From the NCBI RefSeq assembly GCF_007995095.1, contig NZ_VOPY01000003.1:124001-188000 (forward strand): a DNA stretch of 64,000 nucleotides, in the 5' to 3' direction. The position numbers were made by a program, and so were the translations under genes. Shown in pieces: positions 16,552 through 24,804 of this stretch. This DNA comes from Flavisphingopyxis soli. GTDB lineage: Bacteria; Pseudomonadota; Alphaproteobacteria; Sphingomonadales; Sphingomonadaceae. Position 1 is the stretch's first letter, and each line of letters begins with the position of its first letter. The notes beneath the pieces were generated by a model that saw only the letters and a list, made by a program, of their open reading frames with translations, had not been told where the DNA came from and searched no databases.

Positions 16552-18288
16552 CTAGACCGCCCGCTCACGGTCCATGGTTCCCATTTGCCATACGCGCTGG
16601 GCATCAACCAATGTGCGGGCGACATCTTCTGGAAATCCGATTCCTGTGAGCAATTGCTCGCAAAGCTCAAGGCTGGCTTCCATGGTTTCGGGGACGGCGC
16701 TTCTAGCGCCGGAGCCACGCAACACCACAGCATGGTCGACATCGCGGGCACGCGCGATGATCGGGACGTGCGGCCATGTTTGGTGGATCGCCTTTATGAC
16801 ATGTTCTGCCGTTTCGGGCGCATCCATTGTGGTGGCAAAGGCCGCGGCATTTTCGATCCCCAAATGTCGCAGGACATCAGGCTGGCTGGCATCGCCAAAA
16901 TATATCGGCCTTCCGTGCGCGCGCTGTTCAGCAACAAGCTCGGGATCGTTATCGACCGCAATGAACGGTATTCGCTGTTCCTCCAGCACATGTGCCAACA
17001 CTTTTCCAACTCTGCCGAATCCGCCAATGATGACTGTCTGGCTTCCATCTGATGTCGCCACCAAATCGGGCGCCTCTGCGCTGGCTTCGCGAAGACCCGC
17101 AGCCAGTTTGCGCCCCACAGCCGCAAGCGCGGGGGTCAGGAACATGGTGACAATGACGACCATCAACATGAACTGGGCGACATCAGGATCAAGCAGGGCG
17201 AATGACAGCGCAGCTGCGATCACGACAAAGGCAAATTCCCCGCCCTGGCTCATCATTATCGATGTTTCCGCCGCCACTGCGGTGGGCAAGCGAAACGCCT
17301 TGGCGAGAGCAAATGTTATCACGGTTTTCAGCGCCAGAAGCCCAATGACAGATGTCACCACCCATAGAATATCGTGCCACACCGCAGCCATATCCAGGCT
17401 CATGCCAACCGATATGAAAAACAGGCCGAGCAGCAGCCCCTTGAAGGGCTCTATATCGGTCGCGATCTGGTGGCGATATTCGGTTCCAGCAAATAGCAGA
17501 CCAGCCAAGAACGCCCCAAGTGCCATCGAAAGCCCAGCTTGAGCTGTGAGCGCGGCAGTCGCCAGCACAAGCAGCAGCACGGCTGCCATGAATGCCTCTC
17601 GGCTGCCCGTGCTGCTGACAAATTTCAGCCAAGGCCGGACAATCACGCGGCCAGCCAGAAAGATTGCCGTGATGACCAGTGCGGCCTCCCCGATTGCCCA
17701 CGCAGCCGCTCCGGCAAGCGACCCTTCGACATTGGGTCCAACAAATCCGACAAAAAACAGGATTGGGACTACCGCCAGATCCTGAAGCAGCAATATTCCA
17801 AACGCGCTTCGCCCGGGGGGCGTGTTAAGCCGCCGGTTTTCGGTGAGTAGCTGCATGACGAGGGCGGTGGAGGAAAGCGCCAGACAAAGCCCATAGATTG
17901 CTGATGCGACGAGCGAATTGCCAAACAGGTAAGCGATGACGCCGATTGTCAACGCGGTTACGACAACTTGCGCTACCCCTAAACCGAATACCAGCCGCCG
18001 CATCGCCCAGAGCTGCGCTGTCGATAGCTCCAGCCCGATCGTGAAGAGGAGAAATATGACCCCCAATTCGGCGAACCGTCTGACTCCGTCGAGATCATCG
18101 AAAACTGCATATTCGAGAACCGGCGCGGCGCCGACCAGCTGCCCGGCACCATGCGGGCCAATCAGCAAGCCTACGAACAAGAAGCCGAGAACCGGGCTTA
18201 TCCCGAGCTTGCGCACCAGAGGGATTATCAATCCGGCCGCAACCAGAAAGACCATCGCTTCCCTCAGATACGGAATTTCAGGATGCAT
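16552..18288 (-). CDS. Monovalent cation:proton antiporter, KefB-like (CPA2) with TrkA-N domain
   Basis: A 578-residue protein. Residues 1-390 hold the CPA2 antiporter domain (about 12-13 helices) with FLLFTIGLELS, LALSSTALVMQLL, FGILLLQDLAVVPIL and SQGGEFAFV segments as in KefB/KefC and RosB-like proteins. Residues of about 415-535 form a Rossmann RCK domain (IIGGFGRVGKVLAHVLEE). It should exchange K+ or Na+ for protons at the inner membrane, gated by a nucleotide. Its GC content and codon use are lower than those of its neighbours. It stands alone between the two copies of a direct repeat. Confidence 0.92.
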   Translation of the reverse strand: MHPEIPYLREAMVFLVAAGLIIPLVRKLGISPVLGFLFVGLLIGPHGAGQLVGAAPVLEYAVFDDLDGVRRFAELGVIFLLFTIGLELSTAQLWAMRRLVFGLGVAQVVVTALTIGVIAYLFGNSLVASAIYGLCLALSSTALVMQLLTENRRLNTPPGRSAFGILLLQDLAVVPILFFVGFVGPNVEGSLAGAAAWAIGEAALVITAIFLAGRVIVRPWLKFVSSTGSREAFMAAVLLLVLATAALTAQAGLSMALGAFLAGLLFAGTEYRHQIATDIEPFKGLLLGLFFISVGMSLDMAAVWHDILWVVTSVIGLLALKTVITFALAKAFRLPTAVAAETSIMMSQGGEFAFVVIAAALSFALLDPDVAQFMLMVVIVTMFLTPALAAVGRKLAAGLREASAEAPDLVATSDGSQTVIIGGFGRVGKVLAHVLEEQRIPFIAVDNDPELVAEQRAHGRPIYFGDASQPDVLRHLGIENAAAFATTMDAPETAEHVIKAIHQTWPHVPIIARARDVDHAVVLRGSGARSAVPETMEASLELCEQLLTGIGFPEDVARTLVDAQRVWQMGTMDRERAV

Positions 18289-18424
18289 GGTCGGATCTCT
18301 TTATGTCAGGATAAGGAGAATTGGGTCGCGCCGATATCCGCTCACTCTTGTCTGACTGAACGGTCGGTTTCGGGATGCTAGCTGGTTGCCTGGAAGGGCG
18401 CAAATTGGGTCGTTAGGGGGGCGG

Positions 18425-18603
18425 TCAATCCCAGATTAGACCGATGCGACCGGCTCGGTTGGCTTGGGCACCTTCGCCTTGCCCATCAACGGTCGCCATT
18501 CCGCCTCTTTTTCGCGACGCCTGATGTAGGTGGCGAGACCGATCTGGAGCGCGAGCATCATGTAGATGAAGCTCTGGAAGGCGATGCCGACGAACAGCGA
18601 ACC
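18425..18603. repeat. Direct repeat copy B (inside the intact O-glycosylation ligase gene)
   Basis: The counterpart of 16321-16499; it consists of the last 168 bases of the intact ligase gene plus about ten bases after its stop codon. Confidence 0.9.
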
Positions 18604-19812
18604 GACCATGTAGACGATCTGCGCATTTTCGAGCGCGGTGGCGAGCGGGGCGACCCAGAGCTTGTCGGGGTCGGTCGTCTTGCGATAACGCGCGCGCAGC
18701 CGCTCCATCTGCCAGATGCCGGTGAGGTGGAGGAGCAGCCACAGCGCAAGGCCGGGATAGCCCTGTTCGCCGAGCATTTCGAAATAGCTCGAATGATAGG
18801 CGCGCGCCTGATCGACGACGCGGTCGCTTTCGACCGTTGTCTGGCTGCCGACGCTGGTCGTCGCCTCGGTCTCATAGCTGATCCGGTTGCCGCGATAGGC
18901 GTCGAAACCACCGCCGAAGGGATGATCCTTGGCGTAGTTCCAGGTCCACTGCCACACCGCGATGCGCGTCGAGGCCGAGCGGTCGGCCTCGTAATTCTGG
19001 ATCGTCCCCATCCGCTGCGTATAGCTCGCCGGCAGGAACGGTACCGCGACCAGCACGAGCAGCGCGGCGCCGCCGAGATAGAGCAGGCGATAGCGCACGG
19101 TGCGCAGCATCAAGATGCCGAGCACCGCGGCGCAGACGAGGCCGGTGCGCGCCTGCGTCCCGATCGGCAGCAACAGGCAGGCGAAGACGAGCCCGGCGGC
19201 GAACACAGTGACGTATTTCGACTTGGGAAAGACCGTGCCGAAACGCGCGAGCCAGACGATCAGCGGGATCACCGCGATGCCGACGGTCGACATGATGCTG
19301 CCTTCGTAGAGGCCGTAATTCTCGTTGAGCAGCAGCTGCAGCGAGCCATAGCCGCCGCCCGAGACGAGCGTCTTGATACCGCCCGAAATCGCGATCGAGG
19401 CGACCGACAGGACCATGACCAGCGCGAGCGATTCGATGCGCAGCCGCGTGCGTAGTGTCAGCGGCAGGAAGATCGCCCACAGCAGCGCCTTCCACACCCA
19501 GTCCCATTTGACGAGCGCCTCGGCGGGGAAATCGGCCTGTAGCGTGGTCAGGCCGCAATAGACCAGCAGCAGGACGAGCAGGATCTGGCGTCCCGATATG
19601 CGCACGTCGCGCTTGGCATCGGCGATCAGCCAGCCGAGCAGCGCGAAGACGAAGCAGACGAGCGAGACGGGAATCGCGTTGACGAGATAATAGCTCAGTT
19701 TCTGCGGCGCGACGATGTCGACGTAGCAATAGGCGAGCACGAGCAGGAACGGGCGCTTGAGCCCGAGGCCGAGGAAGCCGGCGAGGAACAGGACGAAGAA
19801 GATGTCACGCAT
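18436..19812 (-). CDS. Exosortase-A-system-associated putative O-glycosylation ligase
   Basis: A 458-residue polytopic membrane protein of the Wzy/WaaL ligase-like class. The opening MRDIFFVLFLAGFLGLGLKR, the motif VDIVAPQKLSYYL and the large loop with HPFGGGFDAYRGN...AYHSSYFEMLGEQG.PGL are those of the TIGR03097 family that accompanies exosortase A loci. It would transfer polysaccharide or glycan to a target at the periplasmic face. The start overlaps the upstream 58-codon gene by eight bases, so the two are translated together. Its 3' end is duplicated at 16332-16499. Confidence 0.9.
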   Translation of the reverse strand: MRDIFFVLFLAGFLGLGLKRPFLLVLAYCYVDIVAPQKLSYYLVNAIPVSLVCFVFALLGWLIADAKRDVRISGRQILLVLLLVYCGLTTLQADFPAEALVKWDWVWKALLWAIFLPLTLRTRLRIESLALVMVLSVASIAISGGIKTLVSGGGYGSLQLLLNENYGLYEGSIMSTVGIAVIPLIVWLARFGTVFPKSKYVTVFAAGLVFACLLLPIGTQARTGLVCAAVLGILMLRTVRYRLLYLGGAALLVLVAVPFLPASYTQRMGTIQNYEADRSASTRIAVWQWTWNYAKDHPFGGGFDAYRGNRISYETEATTSVGSQTTVESDRVVDQARAYHSSYFEMLGEQGYPGLALWLLLHLTGIWQMERLRARYRKTTDPDKLWVAPLATALENAQIVYMVGSLFVGIAFQSFIYMMLALQIGLATYIRRREKEAEWRPLMGKAKVPKPTEPVASV

Positions 19813-19981
19813 CGCGCGCGCCCCATGGCTTGGGCTTGGGCTTGGACGGTGCGGGGGCGGTCACCTCGGGCGCGTCGGCCCATCGGCCGCTTTCCTGGTC
19901 GAGGTCGGGCCGGCCGAGCAATCGCCACAGCGCAAAAGCGAGCAGGCCGTGCGACAGCAGGATGGAGAAATTGTCGACCAT
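19805..19981 (-). CDS. Small 58-residue membrane-anchored protein of the exosortase locus
   Basis: An ATG at 19981 opens a 58-codon frame beginning MVDNFSILLSHGLLAFALWR and ending PKPKPWGARDA. Its TGA overlaps the start of the O-glycosylation ligase by eight bases, so translational coupling is likely. Residues 5-22 form one hydrophobic helix, followed by an acidic and then Pro/Lys-rich cytosolic tail. Codon use is GC3-rich like the ligase. I do not recognise a named family; its position in the exosortase-associated unit suggests a partner of the ligase. Confidence 0.72.
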   Translation of the reverse strand: MVDNFSILLSHGLLAFALWRLLGRPDLDQESGRWADAPEVTAPAPSKPKPKPWGARDA

Positions 19982-20044
19982 GTCGCCGCCATAATGGCAT
20001 TCGGTTGACGCGCCGTTAAGCGAATTGCGCTAGGGCCTGCGCCA

Positions 20045-21244
20045 ATGACGCGCGTTCTCCATATCCTCGACCACAGCCTGCCCGCGCATTCGGGCTATAC
20101 CTTTCGCACGCGCGCGATCCTGAAGGCGCAGCAGGCGCGCGGCTGGGACGTCGCCGGGGTTACCGGCGTGCGCCATCCGCTGCCGGGTCCGCCATACGAA
20201 CGGATCGACGGGATCGATTTCTATCGCACGCCTGCCATTCCAAAGCTGCCGAGCCCGATCCGCGAATGGCGCGAAATCGGTGCGCTCGCCGCGCGGATCG
20301 ACGAACTGTGCGCGATCGAGCGGCCCGATATCCTCCACGCGCATTCGCCGGTGCTCGATGCGCTGGCGGCGGCGCGCGTCGCCAAAAAACGCGGCCTGCC
20401 GCTGGTCTATGAGATTCGCGCCTTCTGGGAGGATGCCGCGGTCGGCAACGGTACGGGGCGCGAGGGCAGCATCAAATACCGCCTGATCCGCGGGCTCGAA
20501 CGCCGCGCGGTCGATACCGCCGACGCGGTCGTCGTGATCTGTAACGGGCTGCGCGACGATCTGATCGCGCGCGGGGTCGCGGCGGACAAGATCACGGTAT
20601 CGCCCAACGGCGTCGACCTGGCGCTGTTCGGGGCGCCGCCGCAGCCCGACGCGACGCTGCGCAGCGCGCTCGGCCTCGACGATGCCGAGGTGATCGGATT
20701 TATCGGGAGCTTCTACGATTACGAAGGAATCGACGACCTGATCGCGGCGATGCCCGCGCTCGTCGCGGCGCGGCCCAAGGCGAAACTGCTGCTTGTCGGT
20801 GGCGGGCCGTGCGAGGCGGCGCTGAGGGCACAGGCTGCATCGCCGGTGCGCGACCATATCGTCTTTGCCGGCCGCGTGCCGCACGACGACGTCGAACGCT
20901 ATTATGCGCTGATCGACGTCCTCGCCTATCCGCGCAAAAAGATGCGGCTGACCGAGCTGGTAACGCCGCTGAAACCATTGGAGGCGATGGCGCAGCGGCG
21001 GATCGTCGCGGCATCGGACATCGGCGGTCATCGCGAACTGATCAAGGACGGGGTGACGGGAACGCTGTTCAAACCTTCGAATCCCGCCGATATTGCCGCC
21101 ACCTTGGCCGACCTGCTGGCGCGCCGCGGCGACTGGGAGGCGATGCGCGCGGCGGGGCGCGCGTTCGTCGAGCGCGAGCGCGACTGGTCGGCGAACGTGT
21201 TGCGTTACGAACCTGTTTACCAAAAGTTGATAGACGGCAGATGA
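20045..21244 (+). CDS. Exosortase-A-system-associated glycosyltransferase (GT4 family)
   Basis: A 399-residue GT-B glycosyltransferase. The opening RVLHILDHSLPAHSGYTFRT and the block PDILHAHSPVLDALAA...LVYEIRAFWEDAAV are diagnostic of the exosortase-A-associated glycosyltransferase family TIGR04063. The nucleotide-sugar site is in KITVSPNGVD, GFIGSFYDYEGIDDL and the C-terminal LVTPLKPLEAMA segment with the catalytic glutamate. It acts in the cytoplasm on a lipid-linked glycan or exopolysaccharide precursor. It is divergent from the ligase unit; the 63 bases between them carry a TTGACG at 20005. Confidence 0.92.
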   Translation: MTRVLHILDHSLPAHSGYTFRTRAILKAQQARGWDVAGVTGVRHPLPGPPYERIDGIDFYRTPAIPKLPSPIREWREIGALAARIDELCAIERPDILHAHSPVLDALAAARVAKKRGLPLVYEIRAFWEDAAVGNGTGREGSIKYRLIRGLERRAVDTADAVVVICNGLRDDLIARGVAADKITVSPNGVDLALFGAPPQPDATLRSALGLDDAEVIGFIGSFYDYEGIDDLIAAMPALVAARPKAKLLLVGGGPCEAALRAQAASPVRDHIVFAGRVPHDDVERYYALIDVLAYPRKKMRLTELVTPLKPLEAMAQRRIVAASDIGGHRELIKDGVTGTLFKPSNPADIAATLADLLARRGDWEAMRAAGRAFVERERDWSANVLRYEPVYQKLIDGR

Positions 21245-21304
21245 TAATAGGGGCGAAAGCCGTGCGGATACGATGCCGAATTTGCGCATGACGGGAAGAC
21301 TGTG

Positions 21305-22372
21305 ATGGACGACGAACAGGTCTGGCTCGAAGAGGCCGAATATCAGGATGCGCCCGTGCACCGCCTGCGCAAGGCGCCGATTGCTGCGGCTGTCGCGGCG
21401 GCGGCGACGATTGCGCTGGTGATGGCGATGCCGCGCAGCTGGGTCGAGCGCGCGGTCTTCGAACTCTATGTCGACACGGTGATACCCGCCGCAAAGCTGC
21501 CAATCGGCGACATGGGCCACGCGGTCGTCGCGCTCGTTGCGGCGGCGCTTGTCGCGATCGTCGCCTTTGCCATCGCGCGGCTGGTCGATTTCGGCCGGTT
21601 GCTGAGCCGGCGCAAACGCACCCCCGAACTGGGCCATGACGGCGAGGTCGCCGAACCGCGCCTGCGCCGCGCCGACAGCCATCCCGACGCGCCGCCGCGC
21701 GCGCCGTTCCGGTTCGACGCCGACTATGACGAGGATAACCGCGATCACGAGGATTACGGCGCCGAAAGCAGCTACGATCCTGCCGCAATGACTGACGATG
21801 ATGCCGACGACTGGGCCGATGACAGGGCCGACCACGACGCCGACGACGAGATGTTCGACCTCGGCGGGTTCGAGGCGGGCGATGAGGGTGATGAGGATGC
21901 GGGCGAGCGGGGCGTGTTCGATGTCGCCGCGATCGATCCGCTCGACGCGCGCCCGAAATTTGCCGCCGCAGTGGAGGAAGACGACACGCCGCCGCTGGTC
22001 GCACCCGACGAAGAGATTGACCCGCTGGTCGATGTTCGCGCGAAATTCGCCGACATGTTCGAGCCCGGTGATCGCGACGACGACACGCGTGACGGTTCGC
22101 GGCGCGACCTGTCACGGCTGAGCACCAGCGAGCTGATCGACGAGCTCGAGCGGCGGATGGCGGCGCGGCAGGGTGTCGCTACGCCAGCCCAGCGCCCGCC
22201 CGCCGAAATGGACGCTGCGCCGATCGAAGCTCAGGCCGAAGCTCAGGCCGAAGCTCCGATCGAAGCTCCGGTCGAACAGGCGATAAACGGCACTGACGGC
22301 GACGACATGGACGCCGCGTTGCAGGCGGCGCTCGGCACGCTCGCGCGGATGCAGCAGCGCTCGGCGGGCTGA
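21305..22372 (+). CDS. Hypothetical acidic bitopic membrane protein with EAQA/EAPI repeats
   Basis: A protein of about 355 residues, starting at the ATG at 21305 (a GTG at 21302 is possible). Two hydrophobic helices, near residues 25-45 and 77-98, flank a short periplasmic loop; the remaining roughly 250 residues are strongly acidic and disordered, with phrases such as DDDADDWADDRADHD. A short tandem repeat (EAQAEAQAEAPIEAPVE) occurs near residues 300-317. Two similar phrases, DPLDARPKFA and DPLVDVRAKFADMF, may be docking motifs. It follows the glycosyltransferase by 60 bases on the same strand and may be cotranscribed. No known family recognised. Confidence 0.75.
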   Translation: MDDEQVWLEEAEYQDAPVHRLRKAPIAAAVAAAATIALVMAMPRSWVERAVFELYVDTVIPAAKLPIGDMGHAVVALVAAALVAIVAFAIARLVDFGRLLSRRKRTPELGHDGEVAEPRLRRADSHPDAPPRAPFRFDADYDEDNRDHEDYGAESSYDPAAMTDDDADDWADDRADHDADDEMFDLGGFEAGDEGDEDAGERGVFDVAAIDPLDARPKFAAAVEEDDTPPLVAPDEEIDPLVDVRAKFADMFEPGDRDDDTRDGSRRDLSRLSTSELIDELERRMAARQGVATPAQRPPAEMDAAPIEAQAEAQAEAPIEAPVEQAINGTDGDDMDAALQAALGTLARMQQRSAG

Positions 22373-22395
22373 CCGGCCTCAACGACGGGCGGCGC

Positions 22396-22725
22396 TCAGG
22401 CGTCGTCGATTACCAGCAATTCAACGCGCAGCCGGCACCAGCCGGCGGCATCCTGATGCCGGTCGCTGAGCGCGGCATCGGCAACGAAGGCGTGGCGCAG
22501 GGCAAAGTCGATCTCGGCGATGCCGCGCGCCAGGCGATCGGCGCCGCGACGGTCGGCATCGGGCGCGCCGGCGAAGACGAGATGGTGGCGCGCGCCGGTG
22601 AAGGTCGCGCTCGCCCAGCCTTCACGGCGCATCGCCAGACACTGCCAGCCCGCCCCGAGCCGCGCCGCGATCTGCGTCGCCAGCCGGACATCGTGGCGCG
22701 CCGAACGGAAGCCAATTGGGCGCAT
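22396..22725 (-). CDS. Hypothetical protein, second gene of the unit divergent from the S24 repressor
   Basis: A 109-residue cytoplasmic protein; the ATG at 22725 (MRPIGFRSARHDVRLATQIA) is chosen over in-frame upstream starts because it lies five bases beyond the stop of the upstream gene. The sequence FTGARHHLVFAGAPDADRRGADRLARGIAEIDFAL suggests an alpha/beta fold but gives no recognisable motif. Its tight spacing with the preceding gene and the divergent repressor suggest shared control. Confidence 0.6.
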   Translation of the reverse strand: MRPIGFRSARHDVRLATQIAARLGAGWQCLAMRREGWASATFTGARHHLVFAGAPDADRRGADRLARGIAEIDFALRHAFVADAALSDRHQDAAGWCRLRVELLVIDDA

Positions 22726-22730
22726 GACGG

Positions 22731-22958
22731 TCACAGGTGGCGCCGTCCGCGCGGCGGCGCAGTGTAGGTGGCCCCGCTGGCGTGCCATTTGTTCATGAAA
22801 TGTTCTGCCCTGTTCCGGACCCGAGCGCCGGGTTCGCGACCGAGGCGGAGGTCGAAGACGAAGCGCGGATCGTGCAGCGCACGGCGCCCGAACACGGTCG
22901 GCGGCATCCCCGTATCGCGCAGGAACTGTTCTATTCTACGGGTGATCGGCATGTCCAT
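22731..22958 (-). CDS. Small putative DNA-binding protein divergent from the S24 repressor
   Basis: A 75-residue basic protein; the ATG at 22958 is preceded by GGAGG at good spacing, while an in-frame ATG at 23000 would overlap the operator region less plausibly. The opening MDMPITRRIEQFLRDTGMPP and the phrase TVFGRRALHDPRFVFDLRLGRE resemble a short helix-turn-helix region like those of XRE-type regulators ('G.....FG..A..DP..V..L..GR'). The DNA-binding role is inferred. It forms a unit with the next gene. Confidence 0.68.
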   Translation of the reverse strand: MDMPITRRIEQFLRDTGMPPTVFGRRALHDPRFVFDLRLGREPGARVRNRAEHFMNKWHASGATYTAPPRGRRHL

Positions 22959-23012
22959 CGCGGCCTCCGGTGCGTCGTTCGATTCGGTTCGAGCTGCCAC
23001 GATGCTAAGTGA

Positions 23013-23048
23013 TTTCCTACTTGTCTAGGAAAAATCCTATAGTATAGT
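23013..23048 (+). promoter_or_regulatory. Promoter with an overlapping palindromic operator for the S24 repressor
   Basis: TTGTCT (23021-23026), a 16-base spacer and TATAGT (23043-23048) form a sigma70-like promoter. The -10 element ends six bases before the ATG, so the transcript should begin at or next to the start codon. Inverted half-sites overlap the promoter: TTTCCTA (23013-23019) with TAGGAAA (23026-23032), and TAGGA with TCCTA (23026-23039). An autoregulatory operator is the natural reading. Confidence 0.6.
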
Positions 23049-23054
23049 CGAAAG

Positions 23055-23720
23055 ATGGATTTCGACCGCCTTTCCCCCGACGATCCGCGTGTCGTGCTCG
23101 ACCGGCTGGCGCGACAGCGCGGCGACGATTACGCCGCGCTGTCGCGGCTGCTCCGGCGCAATCCGGCCTATGTCCAGCAGTTCATCAAGCGCGGCAGCCC
23201 GCGCCGCCTCGACGAGCGCGACCGCGCAACGCTGGCGCGCTATTTCGGGGTCGACGAGGCGTTGCTCGGCGGTGGCGAGGGTCCCGCCAGCGGACGCGGG
23301 AGCGCGTTTTTCGGCGTGCCACGGCTCGCCGTCGGGGCGTCGGCGGGGGCGGGCGCGCTTTCCGGCGAGGAGATCCGCGTCGGCGCGATCGGATTCGATC
23401 CCGGCTGGCTACGGCGCGAAGGCCTGATCCCCGAGCGGCTCTCGGTCGTCCGCGTCGAGGGCGATTCGATGATGCCGACGCTGGCCGACGGCGACGAGAT
23501 CATGGTCGATACCGGCGATAGGGCCGAGCGGTTGCGCGACGGCATCTACGTCATCCGCATCGACGACGCGATCAAGGTCAAGCGGCTGAGCCGCGCGCCG
23601 GGGCGCGGGCGCGTGTCGGTGGTCAGCGACAACCCCGCCTATCCGCGTTTCGACGATGTGGCGCTGAGCGATGTCGGGATTGTCGGGCGCGTCGTCTGGA
23701 CGGGGCGGCGGTTGGCCTAG
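23055..23720 (+). CDS. S24-family (LexA/CI-like) transcriptional repressor
   Basis: A 221-residue protein. The N-terminal part (ALSRLLRRNPAYVQQFIKRG) is a helix-turn-helix; the C-terminal half is an S24 autoprotease/dimerisation domain with the nucleophile in VEGDSMMPTLADGDEIMV and the lysine in AIKVKRL. The usual Ala-Gly cleavage site is replaced by a GVPRLAVGASAGAGAL linker that includes AGAG, so self-cleavage is possible but uncertain. It lies divergent from two small genes with a palindromic operator in the shared promoter. Its stop codon overlaps that of the convergent DMT gene (CTAG). Confidence 0.88.
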   Translation: MDFDRLSPDDPRVVLDRLARQRGDDYAALSRLLRRNPAYVQQFIKRGSPRRLDERDRATLARYFGVDEALLGGGEGPASGRGSAFFGVPRLAVGASAGAGALSGEEIRVGAIGFDPGWLRREGLIPERLSVVRVEGDSMMPTLADGDEIMVDTGDRAERLRDGIYVIRIDDAIKVKRLSRAPGRGRVSVVSDNPAYPRFDDVALSDVGIVGRVVWTGRRLA

Positions 23721-24658
23721 GCGTCGTGCGCGGCCTCGGCCTGCGGCGGGATCATGTCGGGGGCAACCGGCGCGGCATCGGGCCGCTCGCTATGTGCGCG
23801 CGCGGCGATCCAGCAGCCCGCGAGGATCAGAGTGGCGCCAGCGAGCGTGAACGGCGAGACACGCTCACCGAACACCAGCCAGCCGAACAGCGTTGCCCAG
23901 GCGAAGCCGCTATATTCGCTCGCGCTGAGATAGCCCGCACCCGCGCGGGCATAGGCCCAGGCGAGCAAGAGCATGCCGCTCATCGAGAGCAAGGCGGCGA
24001 TGGCAAGCGCGCCCCAATGGCCTTGCGGCAGTGGCGGCAGGCCGATCAGCGGGGTCAGCAGCCAGAACGCGGCACCGGTCACGGCGAACTGGAAGAAGGC
24101 GATTTCGAGCGGTTTGGCGGCGAGCGCCTGCTGCCGCATCAGGACGATATTATAGGCGTAGAAAAACGCCGAGCCGATGATCGCGATCGATCCCTTGAGC
24201 GCATCAACGCCGAGATCGGCCTTGGCCTGACCGGTAAAGATCACCGCGACGCCAGCCGATGCAAGCAGCGACCCCGCCAGCGTGCGCGGACCCATGGTTT
24301 CGCCCAGCAGCACTGCGGCGAGCCATTGCGCGATCAGCGGCGCGATGAAGCTCAACGCGATTGCCTGCGCCATCGGCACGCGCGCCAGGCCCCAGAAGAA
24401 CAGCACGCTCATCGGCACGACGAGCACGCCGCGAATGATGTGAAAGCGCAGCGCGCGGCGTGTCGGCCAGCGCGCGCGCAGCAGCAGATATATCGGTGCG
24501 ATCACGGCGATCGCCAGAACGCTGCGCCACAACATCGTCGGCCATGTTCCGAGCGCGATAACCAGCCCCTTCATCGCGGCGTCCATCGCCGACAGGCTGC
24601 CGATCGCAACAACCGCGACGGCAAAGGCGATCAGGGGTTTCGATGCGGTGCTGCTCAC
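23717..24658 (-). CDS. DMT-superfamily (EamA) exporter
   Basis: A 313-residue inner-membrane protein with ten predicted helices in two repeated EamA units. The first unit has the SAMDAAMKGLVIALGTWPTMLWRS opening of the family and the second has ALSMSGMLLLAWAYARAGAGYLSASEYSGF with the usual WATLFGWLVFGE phrase. These proteins export metabolites or amino acids; the substrate is unknown. The C-terminus is a short cytosolic Pro/Ala tail. Its end overlaps the end of the convergent S24 gene by four bases. Confidence 0.9.
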   Translation of the reverse strand: MSSTASKPLIAFAVAVVAIGSLSAMDAAMKGLVIALGTWPTMLWRSVLAIAVIAPIYLLLRARWPTRRALRFHIIRGVLVVPMSVLFFWGLARVPMAQAIALSFIAPLIAQWLAAVLLGETMGPRTLAGSLLASAGVAVIFTGQAKADLGVDALKGSIAIIGSAFFYAYNIVLMRQQALAAKPLEIAFFQFAVTGAAFWLLTPLIGLPPLPQGHWGALAIAALLSMSGMLLLAWAYARAGAGYLSASEYSGFAWATLFGWLVFGERVSPFTLAGATLILAGCWIAARAHSERPDAAPVAPDMIPPQAEAAHDA

Positions 24659-24804
24659 GCGCCAAGCCTATAGTGCGCCGCGCGCCGGTCGTCACGCAGG
24701 TCCGGCAGCCACTGGCAAGTTCCGTATGGGCGCAACCATCCGACCGTTGGCAAGCTTGGCATCGGTGTCAGGGCTCTCGACGAAACGACCGCGTGTTCGC
24801 CCGA

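Noticed and set aside
16500-18422. Antiporter islet as a transposon or integrative element
   Set aside because: There is no transposase, integrase or terminal inverted repeat between the repeat copies, so recombination with related DNA is preferred.
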